Shown here one piece after another: positions 9,626 through 18,020 of a DNA stretch of 64,000 nt; position 1 is the first letter of the stretch; each line of letters starts with the position of its first letter. The stretch is from NCBI GenBank assembly GCA_034521495.1, contig JAXHMK010000009.1, positions 1 through 64,000 of the forward strand, read 5' to 3'. The translations under genes and the position numbers were made by a program. This DNA comes from Balneolaceae bacterium. Lineage in GTDB: Bacteria; Bacteroidota; Rhodothermia; Balneolales; Balneolaceae. The notes beneath the pieces are model-generated. The model was given only the letters and a program-made list of their open reading frames with translations, ran no database searches and was not told the DNA's origin.

Positions 9626-9962
9626 TGGTTTATCTCCTGTTTATTTTTTTCCTACTCTGTCGGCTTTTCGGATTCCGCCCTCTGGATAATTGAGCGATCA
9701 ATTACACAGAATTATCCCAAGTTTTTGTGAGTTGTATCCCGTTTGAAAAGCCTTAGTAGAATTAAAACAGTCCGGTACTATTTAAAAATCGCGTAAACCT
9801 AAATACCGAATTGATCTGAATAAAATCAAATCAAATATTAATAAATTTTAATCTGTTTATATGTATGAACCGGATAAACCGAAAACCTTACAATTTTTTT
9901 AAAAATTTATTTTGCGAAGAGGTATGAATAGAAAAAAACCGGTATGCTCTGAATAAATAAAA
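9626..9962. other. Intergenic region, AT-rich, upstream of protease
   Basis: About 340 bases separate the protease start from the end of the NYN gene, both leftward. It holds the AGGAG ribosome site of the protease, long A/T runs and one copy of the ATGAACC-N14-CCTTACA motif listed separately. No gene longer than about 20 codons is convincing here. Confidence 0.5.
9863..9892 (+). promoter_or_regulatory. Conserved motif ATGAACC-N14-CCTTACA, copy 1
   Basis: This block differs at four positions from the copy at 20354-20384. It shares the two conserved boxes and exact 14-base spacing with a third copy at 11851-11878 on the other strand. Spaced boxes of this kind suggest an alternative sigma factor promoter or a regulator site. 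No gene directly downstream on this strand is evident. Function is inferred only from the recurrence. Confidence 0.35.
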
Positions 9963-10700
9963 TTACTTTCGTTTGTCTTTTACATAGATCACTTTGGAAT
10001 GTCCATCCCCAACTTTTCTCTCTTCCATTTCAAAAAGTCCGATGGCATCTATCAATTCTCCAAGTTTTTTATACCCGTAATTTCGGGGATCAAAACCCGG
10101 AGACTGTTTTGCAATATAACTGCCTACCGGTGCCAGGTGCGCCCATCCGCTCTCATCGGAAGATGCTTCGATGGCATTTCTTACCAGGTTAACAAGCTTT
10201 GTATCTTGTTTTAAATCTTTTGCGGGACGTTTTTTTCTCTGCTGTTTATCATCATCCTCTTCTGCTAATACCTCCGTGTAAATAAATTTATCGCAGGCAG
10301 CAACGAATGGATCGGGTGTTTTCTTTTCACCGAATCCATAGACTACAAGGCCGGCCTCCCGAATACGAGCTGCAAGTTTGGTAAAATCGCTGTCGCTGGA
10401 AACAAGGCAAAATCCATCGAATTTGTCTGTATAAAGCAAGTCCATTGCATCAATGATCAGGGCACTGTCTGTTGCATTTTTACCCCGGGTATATCCAAAT
10501 TGCTGTATGGGCTGAATAGAGTGTTCAAGTAAAACCTCTTTCCATCCCCGAAGCTGGGGCTGCGTCCAGTCTCCATAAATTCGTTTTACATTTGCAGTTC
10601 CGTATTTGGCAACTTCTGCAAGTAAATTTTCTGTGATAGATGGCTGGGCGTTATCGGCATCGATCAGAATGGCAAGTTTTTGTGTAGAACCTGTATCCAT
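9963..10700 (-). CDS. NYN (PIN-like) domain protein with LOTUS/OST-HTH domain
   Basis: The protein has 245 residues. Residues about 8-150 are a NYN domain of the LabA/DUF88 type. The acidic residues of the PIN-like active site are visible in LAILIDADNAQPS, ATDSALIIDAMDLLY and LVSSDSDFTKLAARI. After a Lys-rich linker (QQRKKRPAKDLKQD), residues about 165-240 resemble an OST-HTH/LOTUS domain (WAHLAPVGSYIAKQSPGFDP, YGYKKLGELIDAIGLFEM), a fold that binds RNA such as G-rich sequences. Together they suggest a cytoplasmic RNA-directed nuclease or regulator. The biological target is not known. It stands alone. Confidence 0.88.
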   Translation of the reverse strand: MDTGSTQKLAILIDADNAQPSITENLLAEVAKYGTANVKRIYGDWTQPQLRGWKEVLLEHSIQPIQQFGYTRGKNATDSALIIDAMDLLYTDKFDGFCLVSSDSDFTKLAARIREAGLVVYGFGEKKTPDPFVAACDKFIYTEVLAEEDDDKQQRKKRPAKDLKQDTKLVNLVRNAIEASSDESGWAHLAPVGSYIAKQSPGFDPRNYGYKKLGELIDAIGLFEMEERKVGDGHSKVIYVKDKRK

Positions 10701-10862
10701 TGGAATGATTTGATTCTTTCTCGGCTTATTTTATTAAATTATACTGAATCACAAGATAATATTTTTCATCGGTTTTACAGTGAATAAGTAATAAATTGTT
10801 GATTCTGGATGAAAAAATGAAGTCCTTTTAAGTACGTAAGTTTTTAATTAAATCAATATAGT

Positions 10863-11033
10863 ATGCCTAAGTGTGAAATTTATCAGGACGTGAAAGGAGA
10901 ATGGAGATGGCGGCGAACCAATAAAAAAGGTGACATTCTCGCTCATGCCACTGAAGGCTTTGAGAAAAGAGAAGATTGCGAAAAAAACGGCAAAGAAGAA
11001 GGCCCATGTACCAGTTATAAACTGAAGGTCTAA
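10863..11033 (+). CDS. DUF1508 (YegP-like) small protein
   Basis: A 56-residue ORF starts at the ATG at 10863 (MPKCEIYQDVKGEWRWRRTN). It contains the WRWR and NGKxxG pattern of the DUF1508/YegP family, small proteins that fold as a compact alpha/beta unit, often in tandem. Here there is a single unit. The stop at 11031-11033 is immediately followed by the end of the convergent hydrolase gene. The ORF on the opposite strand here is a shadow. The function of the family is not established. Confidence 0.8.
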   Translation: MPKCEIYQDVKGEWRWRRTNKKGDILAHATEGFEKREDCEKNGKEEGPCTSYKLKV

Positions 11034-11034
11034 A

Positions 11035-11838
11035 TCAGCTGTTCTCACCTGGTTCAAAATAAGCACGCAATATAGAGGCGAACTGTTTTGGTTTGTCCAA
11101 AAAAGCGTAATGACCGGCCCCGTCTATTTCAACGAGAGCACTCCGTTTCAACAACGCTTCAAATTGCTTTCCCTGATATAGGGGTGTTGCTGTATCATTC
11201 TCTCCCCAAATTAAGAGTATCTCATGTTTAACTTGCGGAACCAGTTGATCCAGGTGCTCATTTACGCATGCAACAAACGTCTCTCTCATCACCCCGGATA
11301 ATTTTTGATAGTCGGAAGAGCCAAGACTTTTCCAGAGAGAAGTTTGTCGTAACTTAGTAAGTCCTTTCTCCCGGTACTGTTTAGGCAACAGGGTAAACGG
11401 AAGTTTCAATGTTTTTGCAGTGTATTTTTTCAGATAATAATTAGTGGTCCGCTTAGGTTTCAATCCGGCCGCACCTGTAAAAACCACTTTATCTATTTTT
11501 GAAGAGACCGTTGGCCGGGTTAACAATTTCAGGGCAACACGAGCTCCGAAAGAGTGCACAATTAGGTCAATCGACTCATCTGGAAGAATGTTTTTGATAA
11601 ACTCTTCTATAAGATCAACAAAATCATCAACACGCCAGGGTGAATTTGGTTCAGGTGAGTTTCCAAATCCGGGAAAGTCAACAAGATAACTTGCTCTGAT
11701 ATCCTGCAGCTGTTTTGCCATCGGCATCATTACTTTTGAGTCGCTCCCCCAGCCATGCAAAAGCAGAACTGATTTACCGTTTCCAGTTGAGTACCATGCC
11801 AGTCTTCCTTTCTCAGAATCAAAAAAATTTGGGTCCAT
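11035..11838 (-). CDS. Alpha/beta hydrolase
   Basis: The product has about 267 residues and the classic hydrolase-fold landmarks. An oxyanion-hole region is seen in LLLHGWGSDSK, a nucleophile elbow in DLIVHSFGARVAL (Ser), an acid in LLIWGENDTATPL (Asp) and a catalytic His in IDGAGHYAFLDKP. A cap region lies between the nucleophile and the acid. It resembles BioH/MhpC-type esterases, but the substrate cannot be told from sequence. I prefer the ATG at 11836-11838 over the GTG two codons earlier (11844). A copy of the ATGAACC-N14-CCTTACA motif lies 12 bases upstream of this ATG, in the same orientation. The gene ends one base after the convergent DUF1508 gene. Confidence 0.9.
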   Translation of the reverse strand: MDPNFFDSEKGRLAWYSTGNGKSVLLLHGWGSDSKVMMPMAKQLQDIRASYLVDFPGFGNSPEPNSPWRVDDFVDLIEEFIKNILPDESIDLIVHSFGARVALKLLTRPTVSSKIDKVVFTGAAGLKPKRTTNYYLKKYTAKTLKLPFTLLPKQYREKGLTKLRQTSLWKSLGSSDYQKLSGVMRETFVACVNEHLDQLVPQVKHEILLIWGENDTATPLYQGKQFEALLKRSALVEIDGAGHYAFLDKPKQFASILRAYFEPGENS

Positions 11839-11850
11839 TCGCACTAATCT

Positions 11851-11878
11851 TGTAAGGGATTTAAAAAATCAGGTTCAT
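11851..11878 (-). promoter_or_regulatory. Conserved motif ATGAACC-N14-CCTTACA, copy 2, upstream of hydrolase
   Basis: Read on the reverse strand, ATGAACC and CCTTACA are separated by exactly 14 bases, as in the copies at 9863 and 20354. Here the motif lies just upstream of, and in the same orientation as, the alpha/beta hydrolase start. That position fits a promoter with a GAACC-like -35 box (as in some ECF sigma promoters) and TTACA as -10. This is an inference without expression data. Confidence 0.4.
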
Positions 11879-11969
11879 AAATATAAAGAACCTCTATTGG
11901 TTTGGACAGTTAGAACAAGTTATTAAAAACAAATATAGAACCGCTGGATTTTAAAAAAAGGGAAGATTT

Positions 11970-12494
11970 ATGAAGAGAAGAATATTTTTCTTACTCGAAA
12001 AACTCGAGATCAAAAGAAGCGAAAGAATTGCAATTTCTGCACTACTGATTTTATTAGTGATACTGAGTGGAGCGCTCACTTTTAGCAAACCATATGCTAA
12101 TTACAGCGAAAAAGAGTATGCCAAACTTGAAAAAGTTTTTAAAGAGAAAAGTGAGCAGATCGAACAGGAAGAGGAACGAATTCTGGCCCGATATCAGCCA
12201 GGTCGTGATCTGCCCGTTTCGATCTCCGTCAGAAATGAGGAGAGTCCATCAATAAATTTGTCGGATACAACTCAACAAACAGATGAGAAAAATGAAGTTG
12301 CTGAAATTATTAATATCAATACGGCTACCAATGAACGCCTCCAGGAACTACCGGGTGTGGGGCCGGCCTATGCAGAGCGGATTATCAATTGGAGAAAAGA
12401 AAATGGATCGTTCACATCCAAAGATCAATTGCTTGAAATTAAAGGAATTGGTGATAAAAGATTGGCCCGAATCAAGCCGTTAATCACTCTTTAA
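11970..12494 (+). CDS. Membrane-anchored helix-hairpin-helix protein, ComEA-like
   Basis: This 174-residue protein has one hydrophobic segment at about residues 20-40 (IAISALLILLVILSGALTFS), then a charged coiled linker. Residues about 112-174 contain two helix-hairpin-helix motifs: NINTATNERLQELPGVGPAY and the following KDQLLEIKGIGDKRLARI. This layout is that of ComEA-type DNA receptors and of generic HhH proteins found in Bacteroidota. It could take part in DNA uptake or in DNA binding at the membrane. No other competence gene is near, so the name comEA is not assigned. It is probably monocistronic and lies 104 bases before porX. Confidence 0.8.
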   Translation: MKRRIFFLLEKLEIKRSERIAISALLILLVILSGALTFSKPYANYSEKEYAKLEKVFKEKSEQIEQEEERILARYQPGRDLPVSISVRNEESPSINLSDTTQQTDEKNEVAEIININTATNERLQELPGVGPAYAERIINWRKENGSFTSKDQLLEIKGIGDKRLARIKPLITL

Positions 12495-12598
12495 ACAGAT
12501 GATAAAAAAGTATTAAAAACATGTGGATCTTATTTTTAAACCGACCCTGTTTCCCTATTTTTTAAATCAAACAAATAAAAGAAGTAATCAGGGTTCAG

Positions 12599-14146
12599 AT
12601 GTCTAATAAAATTTTATGGGCTGATGATGAGATTGACCAGCTAAAATCTCACATCATCTTTCTCCAAAATAAAGGGTTTGAGGTTACCCCTGTCACCAAC
12701 GGCAGGGATGCTATCTCTTTGATTAAGTCTCGTACGTTCGACATTGTTTTCCTTGATGAACAGATGCCCGGAATGGACGGCCTTGCCACTCTTGAACAGA
12801 TCCAGCAGCTACAACCTTCACTGCCTGTTGTAATGATTACCAAGAGCGAAGAGGAATCGATTATGGAGGATGCGATCGGGAATAAAATCTCCGATTACCT
12901 GATTAAACCCGTAAATCCAAACCAGATTCTTCTCACTATTAAACGAATTCTTGATAAACGAAGAATTCAAAATGAGAAGGCTGCTCAAACGTATCTGAAA
13001 AGTTTTAAAAAACTATCTGCTAAATTTAGTGAGGATACAAGCTGGCAGGAGTGGATCGATATTTATAAACAACTTACACATTGGGAGTTGAATCTTGAAG
13101 CGGGTGATGAAGGACTGCAACAGGTTCTGCAGGATCAGTTTCAGCAGGCAAACCAGGCATTTGGTAAATTTATAAAAATGGAATACCGTGGTTGGCTGAA
13201 AACACAGGATAATGAGCACCCGGTCTTAAGCCCAAACCTGCTTGAATGGAAAGTCTTTCCCCTGTTGAAGGAGAATAAAACCGTAGTTTTTTTCCTGATT
13301 GACTGTATGCGCTACGATCAGTGGCTGCTATTTCAGAGTATGCTGAATGAATATTTTACTATCAATACAGATTTTTATTATTCGATTCTTCCAACGGCAA
13401 CGCCATTTTCACGGAATGCAATTTTTTCCGGTTTATACCCGCTGGAAATTCAACGCCGATATCCCGATCTGTGGGAGATGGGGCAGGAAGAGAGTTCACT
13501 CAACCGACATGAGGAGGTCTTGCTGAAAAGATACTTAAATCGAAACGGGCTGCCTGAACAGGTGAAATACGAGAAGATCATCAACCCGGAAGATGGAAAT
13601 AGAATTGTGGATAAGATTTCGAATTATACACAGACACAGTTTTCAACGATTATTTATAATTTTGTGGATACACTGGTTCACAGCCGGTCCGATTCTGAAG
13701 TTTTAAAACAGCTTGCCCCCGATGTTTCTGCGTTCAGATCGCTTACTGAAACCTGGTTTCAACACTCATCTCTCCTCAGAATGTTTAAAGAACTGGCCAG
13801 GGAAGATGTAACTGTTGTGGTTTCCACAGACCATGGATCCATTCGGGCTATGCGTGATACAAAAGTATTTGGAGATCGTGATGCTGCGACGAACTTACGT
13901 TACAAATATGGCCGAAATCTCCGGGCGCAGGACAGTGCCGCTATTTATATCGATAAACCCCACACCTACCAGTTGCCCGTGGAGCCTCCCGCAAATTCTT
14001 ATATCATCGCTAAAGAGGATTACTACTTTGTGTATCCCACCAATTACAACAAATTTCAAAATCGCTATCGGGATACATTTCAGCACGGAGGTGCATCGAT
14101 GGAGGAGATGATTTTGCCCGTTGCAACGATGAAACCCCGCGAATGA
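12599..14146 (+). CDS. porX: PorX-type response regulator with PglZ domain
   Basis: The 515-residue protein starts with a CheY-like receiver domain: phospho-acceptor Asp53 in [11 protein letters not shown] and Lys103 in [10 protein letters not shown] helical linker follows, then a PglZ/alkaline-phosphatase-like domain with [13 protein letters not shown] and [10 protein letters not shown], where metal-binding acidic and His residues are conserved. Length and domain order match PorX, the regulator of type IX secretion in Porphyromonas. There PorX works with the sensor kinase PorY and hydrolyses cyclic or linear oligonucleotides through PglZ. No sensor kinase is encoded nearby, as is usual for porX. 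A T9SS-sorted protein elsewhere in the window fits this role. Confidence 0.9.
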   Translation: MSNKILWADDEIDQLKSHIIFLQNKGFEVTPVTNGRDAISLIKSRTFDIVFLDEQMPGMDGLATLEQIQQLQPSLPVVMITKSEEESIMEDAIGNKISDYLIKPVNPNQILLTIKRILDKRRIQNEKAAQTYLKSFKKLSAKFSEDTSWQEWIDIYKQLTHWELNLEAGDEGLQQVLQDQFQQANQAFGKFIKMEYRGWLKTQDNEHPVLSPNLLEWKVFPLLKENKTVVFFLIDCMRYDQWLLFQSMLNEYFTINTDFYYSILPTATPFSRNAIFSGLYPLEIQRRYPDLWEMGQEESSLNRHEEVLLKRYLNRNGLPEQVKYEKIINPEDGNRIVDKISNYTQTQFSTIIYNFVDTLVHSRSDSEVLKQLAPDVSAFRSLTETWFQHSSLLRMFKELAREDVTVVVSTDHGSIRAMRDTKVFGDRDAATNLRYKYGRNLRAQDSAAIYIDKPHTYQLPVEPPANSYIIAKEDYYFVYPTNYNKFQNRYRDTFQHGGASMEEMILPVATMKPRE

Positions 14147-14150
14147 TAAA

Positions 14151-14573
14151 ATGAAAACGGTTCAAAGCTGCAGTCCTGAAGAGACGATTCGTATTGCGAA
14201 GAAATTTGCTCAAACTGTGGAACGGGGGGATGTCATCTGCCTGGAGGGAAATCTTGGAGCCGGAAAAACTCATTTTGTACGAGGTTTTGTACAGGGGTTG
14301 GGACTTTCGGGTGATGTTGTCTCTTCGCCTACGTTTACCCTCATTAATGAGTACGATGGAGAACTACCGGTTTACCATTTTGATTGTTACCGTCTTGAGC
14401 ATGTTGAGGAAGCTCTTGAAATTGGAGCAGAAGAATATTTATATGGCGACGGCGTTTGCGTAATCGAGTGGCCGAATCGGATTACAGAGATATTGCCACC
14501 TACCTCAAAGCATGTTACCTTTAGCATCACTGGAAAGAATAAACGCGAGATTAGTTTCAACAATAATTTATAA
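14151..14573 (+). CDS. tsaE: tRNA threonylcarbamoyladenosine biosynthesis ATPase TsaE
   Basis: The 140-residue length is typical. It has a Walker A loop at about residues 33-40 (GNLGAGKT) and the family segments SSPTFTLINEY, FDCYRLE and VCVIEWP. TsaE is the ATPase that works with TsaB and TsaD to make t6A at position 37 of ANN-decoding tRNAs. tsaD is in this window at 47.3 kb. The gene follows porX by four bases, and its stop overlaps the start of the next gene (TAATG), so translation is probably coupled. Confidence 0.93.
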   Translation: MKTVQSCSPEETIRIAKKFAQTVERGDVICLEGNLGAGKTHFVRGFVQGLGLSGDVVSSPTFTLINEYDGELPVYHFDCYRLEHVEEALEIGAEEYLYGDGVCVIEWPNRITEILPPTSKHVTFSITGKNKREISFNNNL

Positions 14574-14857
14574 TGGCAACACAAAACCGGCGACTCTCTT
14601 ACCGATTAGATCTTCTTCCGGTTATCTATCCCTACCACCGGCGGGCAACGAATATTGTACAGTTGGGTGACCTGGTGTATTACGGCCCATCGCCGGAGTA
14701 TTACGGTATAGGTGAAGTAGTGAGTGCCGAGGGAAATTTTTGTGTTGTAGATTTTCGCGGAACCGGATTACTTGGAATCCAAAAAGATGTTTTTTCCAAC
14801 AAATATATTATTCCCATCCATAAGTTGAATTTGGGGCATTTGCTCAAATCGACATAA
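14573..14857 (+). CDS. Hypothetical protein downstream of tsaE
   Basis: This 94-residue product overlaps the tsaE stop by one base (TAATG), so it is very likely expressed from the same transcript. It has no signal peptide or membrane segment. The centre (VQLGDLVYYGPSPEYYGIGEV followed by VVDFRGTGLLGIQKDVF) looks like a small beta barrel of the SH3 or Tudor type. The family is not recognised. No function is proposed. Confidence 0.65.
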   Translation: MATQNRRLSYRLDLLPVIYPYHRRATNIVQLGDLVYYGPSPEYYGIGEVVSAEGNFCVVDFRGTGLLGIQKDVFSNKYIIPIHKLNLGHLLKST

Positions 14858-14925
14858 ATTCTCTGCACCCTTCAAGGAGTAATCTTTAATGATTTTTTTG
14901 CTGATAAAGTATTATTTATGTAAAA

Positions 14926-14942
14926 TACACGAAAATCGTGTA
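14926..14942. promoter_or_regulatory. Palindromic operator of the VapBC-type pair
   Basis: TACACGA and TCGTGTA form a perfect 7-base inverted repeat with a 3-base AAA spacer, 12 bases before the antitoxin start codon. Type II antitoxins usually repress their own operon through such a palindrome. An AT-rich -10-like TTTATGTAAAAT adjoins it. Confidence 0.65.
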
Positions 14943-14954
14943 CACTAAATTATT

Positions 14955-15173
14955 ATGAAGAATATTACATTTTCAGCGGACGAATCTTTGATTCAAAAAG
15001 CTCGGGATAAAGCCCGAAAGGAAAACACATCTTTGAATAAAAGGTTTAGAGAGTGGTTGGAAAGGTATGCATCTCGGGGTGAAAGAGAGGAAGAGATTGA
15101 AGCTATCCTTTCAAAGTTTAGTTATGCAAAGCCAGGCCGGTCATTTACTCGGGATGAATTGAATGAGCGATAG
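14955..15173 (+). CDS. VapB-type antitoxin
   Basis: The product has 72 residues. Residues 1-8 (MKNITFSA) would give the beta strand of a ribbon-helix-helix DNA-binding fold, followed by helices (DESLIQKARDKARKENTSL). The C-terminal tail (SYAKPGRSFTRDELNER) is the typical flexible toxin-neutralising part. The last 11 bases overlap the toxin gene, and a palindromic operator lies just upstream. Antitoxin and toxin therefore form an autoregulated type II module. Confidence 0.85.
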   Translation: MKNITFSADESLIQKARDKARKENTSLNKRFREWLERYASRGEREEEIEAILSKFSYAKPGRSFTRDELNER

Positions 15174-15585
15174 ATATTTTCTTGATACTAATATCATAGT
15201 TTATTCCTTTGATGTAAGTGATCCCCAGAAACAGAAGACTGCAAAGAAGTTAATTACAGATGGGCTCATTCAGAATCAAGGTGTTATCAGTTATCAAGTT
15301 GTTCAGGAATTTATAAATGTATCAACTCGAAAATTTGAGACTCCATTATCCATAAAAGATTGCCGACAGTATGTTGATTCAGTTCTTGATCAGATGTGGG
15401 AAGTGTATTCAAGCAAAGATTTGGTGTATTCAGCTTTTGATATACATGAAAGATGGCAATACTCTTTTTATGATTCTCTGATTATTGCCGCCGCTATCGA
15501 AGCATCATGTAATATTCTCTACTCAGAAGACCTACAGCACAAACAAAAAATATACTCGCTCCAAATTCTCAATCCATTTGTTTAA
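15163..15585 (+). CDS. VapC-type PIN-domain toxin
   Basis: The 140-residue protein is a PIN domain. The first acidic residue is Asp8 in RYFLDTNIIVYSFD. Further acidic positions are in GVISYQVVQEFINVS and in FYDSLIIAAAIEASC, and the fold closes with ILYSEDLQHKQK. PIN toxins are Mg-dependent ribonucleases that cut tRNA or rRNA. The gene starts inside the antitoxin gene with an 11-base overlap. All expected acidic residues seem present, so the toxin is probably active. Confidence 0.88.
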   Translation: MSDRYFLDTNIIVYSFDVSDPQKQKTAKKLITDGLIQNQGVISYQVVQEFINVSTRKFETPLSIKDCRQYVDSVLDQMWEVYSSKDLVYSAFDIHERWQYSFYDSLIIAAAIEASCNILYSEDLQHKQKIYSLQILNPFV

Positions 15586-15685
15586 GTCATGAAGGTTCTA
15601 CTTTGAAAGGGAAGAGCAAGCAAGGATTGATCAAGGAGGGGATGGCATATGAATTCTTCATTTAGCTCCCATCTAACATCCCTCT

Positions 15686-15733
15686 GAATTTCTCAAGAAC
15701 AATTGAGAAATTCTGTCTCCCTTCGAAGGGAGA
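15686..15733. terminator. Convergent hairpins between vapC and symporter genes
   Basis: Two stem-loops lie side by side: an 11-base perfect stem GAATTTCTCAA/TTGAGAAATTC with a 6-base loop (15686-15713), and the perfect palindrome TCTCCCTTCGAAGGGAGA (15716-15733). They separate two convergent genes, so a bidirectional transcription end is plausible. There is no strong T run, so they could also be REP-like repeats. Confidence 0.45.
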
Positions 15734-15734
15734 T

Positions 15735-17135
15735 TTAATCACTCATCCTAAATCGCCCATAAACCCAAAGCAGAATCGCTAAAAAGAGTCCGGGATAGAA
15801 AGGCTCAAGACCATAAAATGCATACCCGCTTTGCGGCTGTGGAATAACGGTTCCTAAAATCAGCCAGGTCAGAGAGACCAATGTACAACCAATGATTGAC
15901 GCATAAACGATTCTGGCTGGAAACTGGAATGGTTTTAGATAGATTCCCAGAACCGGGATCAACAATCCGGGAATAAATACCGACCCGATGACATACCACA
16001 GATCAATCACACTTGGATAGATAATAATCAGGATGATACCAATAATTGCCGAAACCAAAATTCCAATCCGGGTTAACAGATTCGGCCGAATATTTGGGAA
16101 ATATTTAACAAGATAGTCTCGCCCAAGGGTTTGTCCTGAGATGAAAAGATAGCTATCCAACGTAGACATGATCGTTGCTAAAAGAGAGAGAAAGAAGATC
16201 CCCTTCAAACCAACGGGCAGAATTTGATCGGCTAAAAGAGGATAAGCTAAAACGGGTTGATCAAGCCCTTCACCCAAAATGGCAAACGCATACATGCCGG
16301 CAAAACAGGTCAGGAAATCAAAGGCAACCCAAAACGCAATGGACCAAAAAATTCCTCTCTTAGCCGTTTCAGGAGATTCCGCTGCTGCCGCCCGCTGATG
16401 AAAACTGGGATCCACAAAGGTCCACAGTGCGATAAAAAACCACACAAGAATATATTGCAGCGAATGGCCGCCGGTGATATCCATATGCCCACTTGGCAGT
16501 TCATTTATAAGAATACCAAATCCGCCAAATTCGGAAATGGCAAAAATCAGCAGAATGATAAAACCGGCAAACATGAGGACGACCTGCAAAATATCCGTTC
16601 GGATAACCGCGCCGAATCCCCCGATAATGATATAAAGAACCGAGAACAGGGCAACCAGCGAGGCATAGAGTAGAAAAGGGGCATCTCCGCCAATGAGAAA
16701 CTGGAAAATCAGGCCAAGCATTAGAATATAAGGGGCAGGGCTGACCAGGATAAAAATGGGCAGGGCACTAATGCGCCCCGCACGTTCACTATACTGGTTG
16801 GCAACAGCTTCAGGGATTGTCAGGGCTTTGTTCAGCCGAATTTTTCCGGCGAGGAATACGGCAAAAATGGCTGAGAAAATATAAAATGGTGCTCCCAGGA
16901 TAAGCCATTGTGAAATACCAAATTGGTAACTCCATTCCCCAACTCCCAGGATTCCTCCATACCAAGTAGAAACAAGTGTAGCTACAAAAGCTGGAAGTGT
17001 AACCTTTCGTCCGCTAAGCAGAAACTGTTCTTCTGTCTCTTCCGAATTCCATTCCTTTTTCCAACTAATCCAGATAAGAAACAGGAAGTAAAAAGCAATA
17101 AGAGACCAATCGAAAATTGTAAAACCTGAAGACAC
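15735..17135 (-). CDS. Sodium:solute symporter (SSS family)
   Basis: The 466-residue integral membrane protein shows about 12-13 hydrophobic segments and the SSS core: FLLSGRKVTLPAFVATLVST, LVSTWYGGILGVGEWSYQFG, IGGFGAVIRTDILQVVLMF and LLATIMSTLDSYLFISGQTL. SSS proteins couple uptake of small solutes to sodium. The gene lies 11 bases downstream of the thiamine pyrophosphokinase gene on the same strand. A thiamine or thiamine-precursor substrate is therefore a reasonable guess, since some SSS members are predicted thiamine transporters. No TPP riboswitch was seen upstream of the pair. Substrate identity remains inference. Confidence 0.85.
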   Translation of the reverse strand: MSSGFTIFDWSLIAFYFLFLIWISWKKEWNSEETEEQFLLSGRKVTLPAFVATLVSTWYGGILGVGEWSYQFGISQWLILGAPFYIFSAIFAVFLAGKIRLNKALTIPEAVANQYSERAGRISALPIFILVSPAPYILMLGLIFQFLIGGDAPFLLYASLVALFSVLYIIIGGFGAVIRTDILQVVLMFAGFIILLIFAISEFGGFGILINELPSGHMDITGGHSLQYILVWFFIALWTFVDPSFHQRAAAAESPETAKRGIFWSIAFWVAFDFLTCFAGMYAFAILGEGLDQPVLAYPLLADQILPVGLKGIFFLSLLATIMSTLDSYLFISGQTLGRDYLVKYFPNIRPNLLTRIGILVSAIIGIILIIIYPSVIDLWYVIGSVFIPGLLIPVLGIYLKPFQFPARIVYASIIGCTLVSLTWLILGTVIPQPQSGYAFYGLEPFYPGLFLAILLWVYGRFRMSD

Positions 17136-17146
17136 GAAATTGGAAT

Positions 17147-17761
17147 TTAATGATGCGTAAGGAGAAGAAGGTCTCCTTTTTTGAATTTAATTTCGACCGT
17201 TTCTTCCACCGCTTCATTGGAACTGCCGTCACGGATGCCGTTTTCGAGCGCTTCATCCTTTAAAGGATATTTTAATCCCCTGGTTGTTATCCCTTCCACT
17301 TTTCCGGAGAGAGGGAAGAGAGAGATCATGGTGCCGATTTTAAAAGTTTCCCGAAAAGGAGATTGGATAATTTTTATCGTAGTGTAATTATCGATCAGCT
17401 CAATCGACTTAAAATGTGAATCGTACTGAAGAAGAACAGAGAGATTTTTCAAGGTATGATCGAGACGTTTTCCCGTAGCGCCGAAAACAGTGACCTCACT
17501 CACAGATTTTCGTAATACATGGGAGAGAGCTTTTTCAAGATCGTTGGTTTCCTGATCTTCGTCTTTAATAACAAGCGCCTCTTCATTACCGGAAACGTTG
17601 TAGCTATCCAGGTCACCGATGATGACATCCGGCTGAATACCCAATTCAATGGCCCGGTTAGCCCCGCCATCTGCAGCAATTAGAAGATTTCCATCAAATA
17701 ATTCTCGCTCGATTATTGTTTTTTTTGGAATATCGCCATCGCAAAGTATAACTGCCTTCAT
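17147..17761 (-). CDS. Thiamine pyrophosphokinase
   Basis: The 204-residue protein carries the landmarks of bacterial ThiN/TPK: VILCDGDIP at the N-terminus, AADGGANRAIELGIQPDVII followed by GDLDSYN, DQETNDLEKALSH and FGATGKRLDHTLKNL. A small beta-sandwich domain follows (ISLFPLSGKVEGITTRGLKY). The enzyme transfers pyrophosphate from ATP to thiamine in the cytoplasm to form thiamine pyrophosphate. It is first in an operon with the SSS symporter. About 260 bases lie between it and the divergent nrnA gene. That gap contains no convincing gene and no TPP riboswitch. Confidence 0.92.
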   Translation of the reverse strand: MKAVILCDGDIPKKTIIERELFDGNLLIAADGGANRAIELGIQPDVIIGDLDSYNVSGNEEALVIKDEDQETNDLEKALSHVLRKSVSEVTVFGATGKRLDHTLKNLSVLLQYDSHFKSIELIDNYTTIKIIQSPFRETFKIGTMISLFPLSGKVEGITTRGLKYPLKDEALENGIRDGSSNEAVEETVEIKFKKGDLLLLTHH

Positions 17762-18020
17762 GTAAATGATAATAGATGAATAACTGTTAAGAATCCATTG
17801 ATTAAAAATGTTTGCTATCTATGCAAAGAAACTTCATTTTTGAACGTTCTAAAAAATTTGGTTTAATGCGTTGAAAAACAACGTGCCGATGTGACCGGAG
17901 GAATTTCCAGGTTTAAAATCTTACACCAGGTAGCTAATAATCCAAAAAAGGTTCAAACATCTGTGAATGTACATGTCAACATCACCAAAAATAGTGATTA
18001 AGGATTAAGTTTGAGAAATT

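Noticed and set aside
10848-11066. Reverse-strand open frame opposite the DUF1508 gene
   Set aside because: The forward strand encodes a recognisable DUF1508 protein; the reverse reading is a shadow.
17762-18020. TPP riboswitch upstream of the thiamine pyrophosphokinase gene
   Set aside because: I looked on the reverse strand for the conserved CTGAGA and ACC-TGA-type elements and did not find them. An open stretch on the forward strand reading VEKQRADVTGGISRFKIL was also judged too weak to call.
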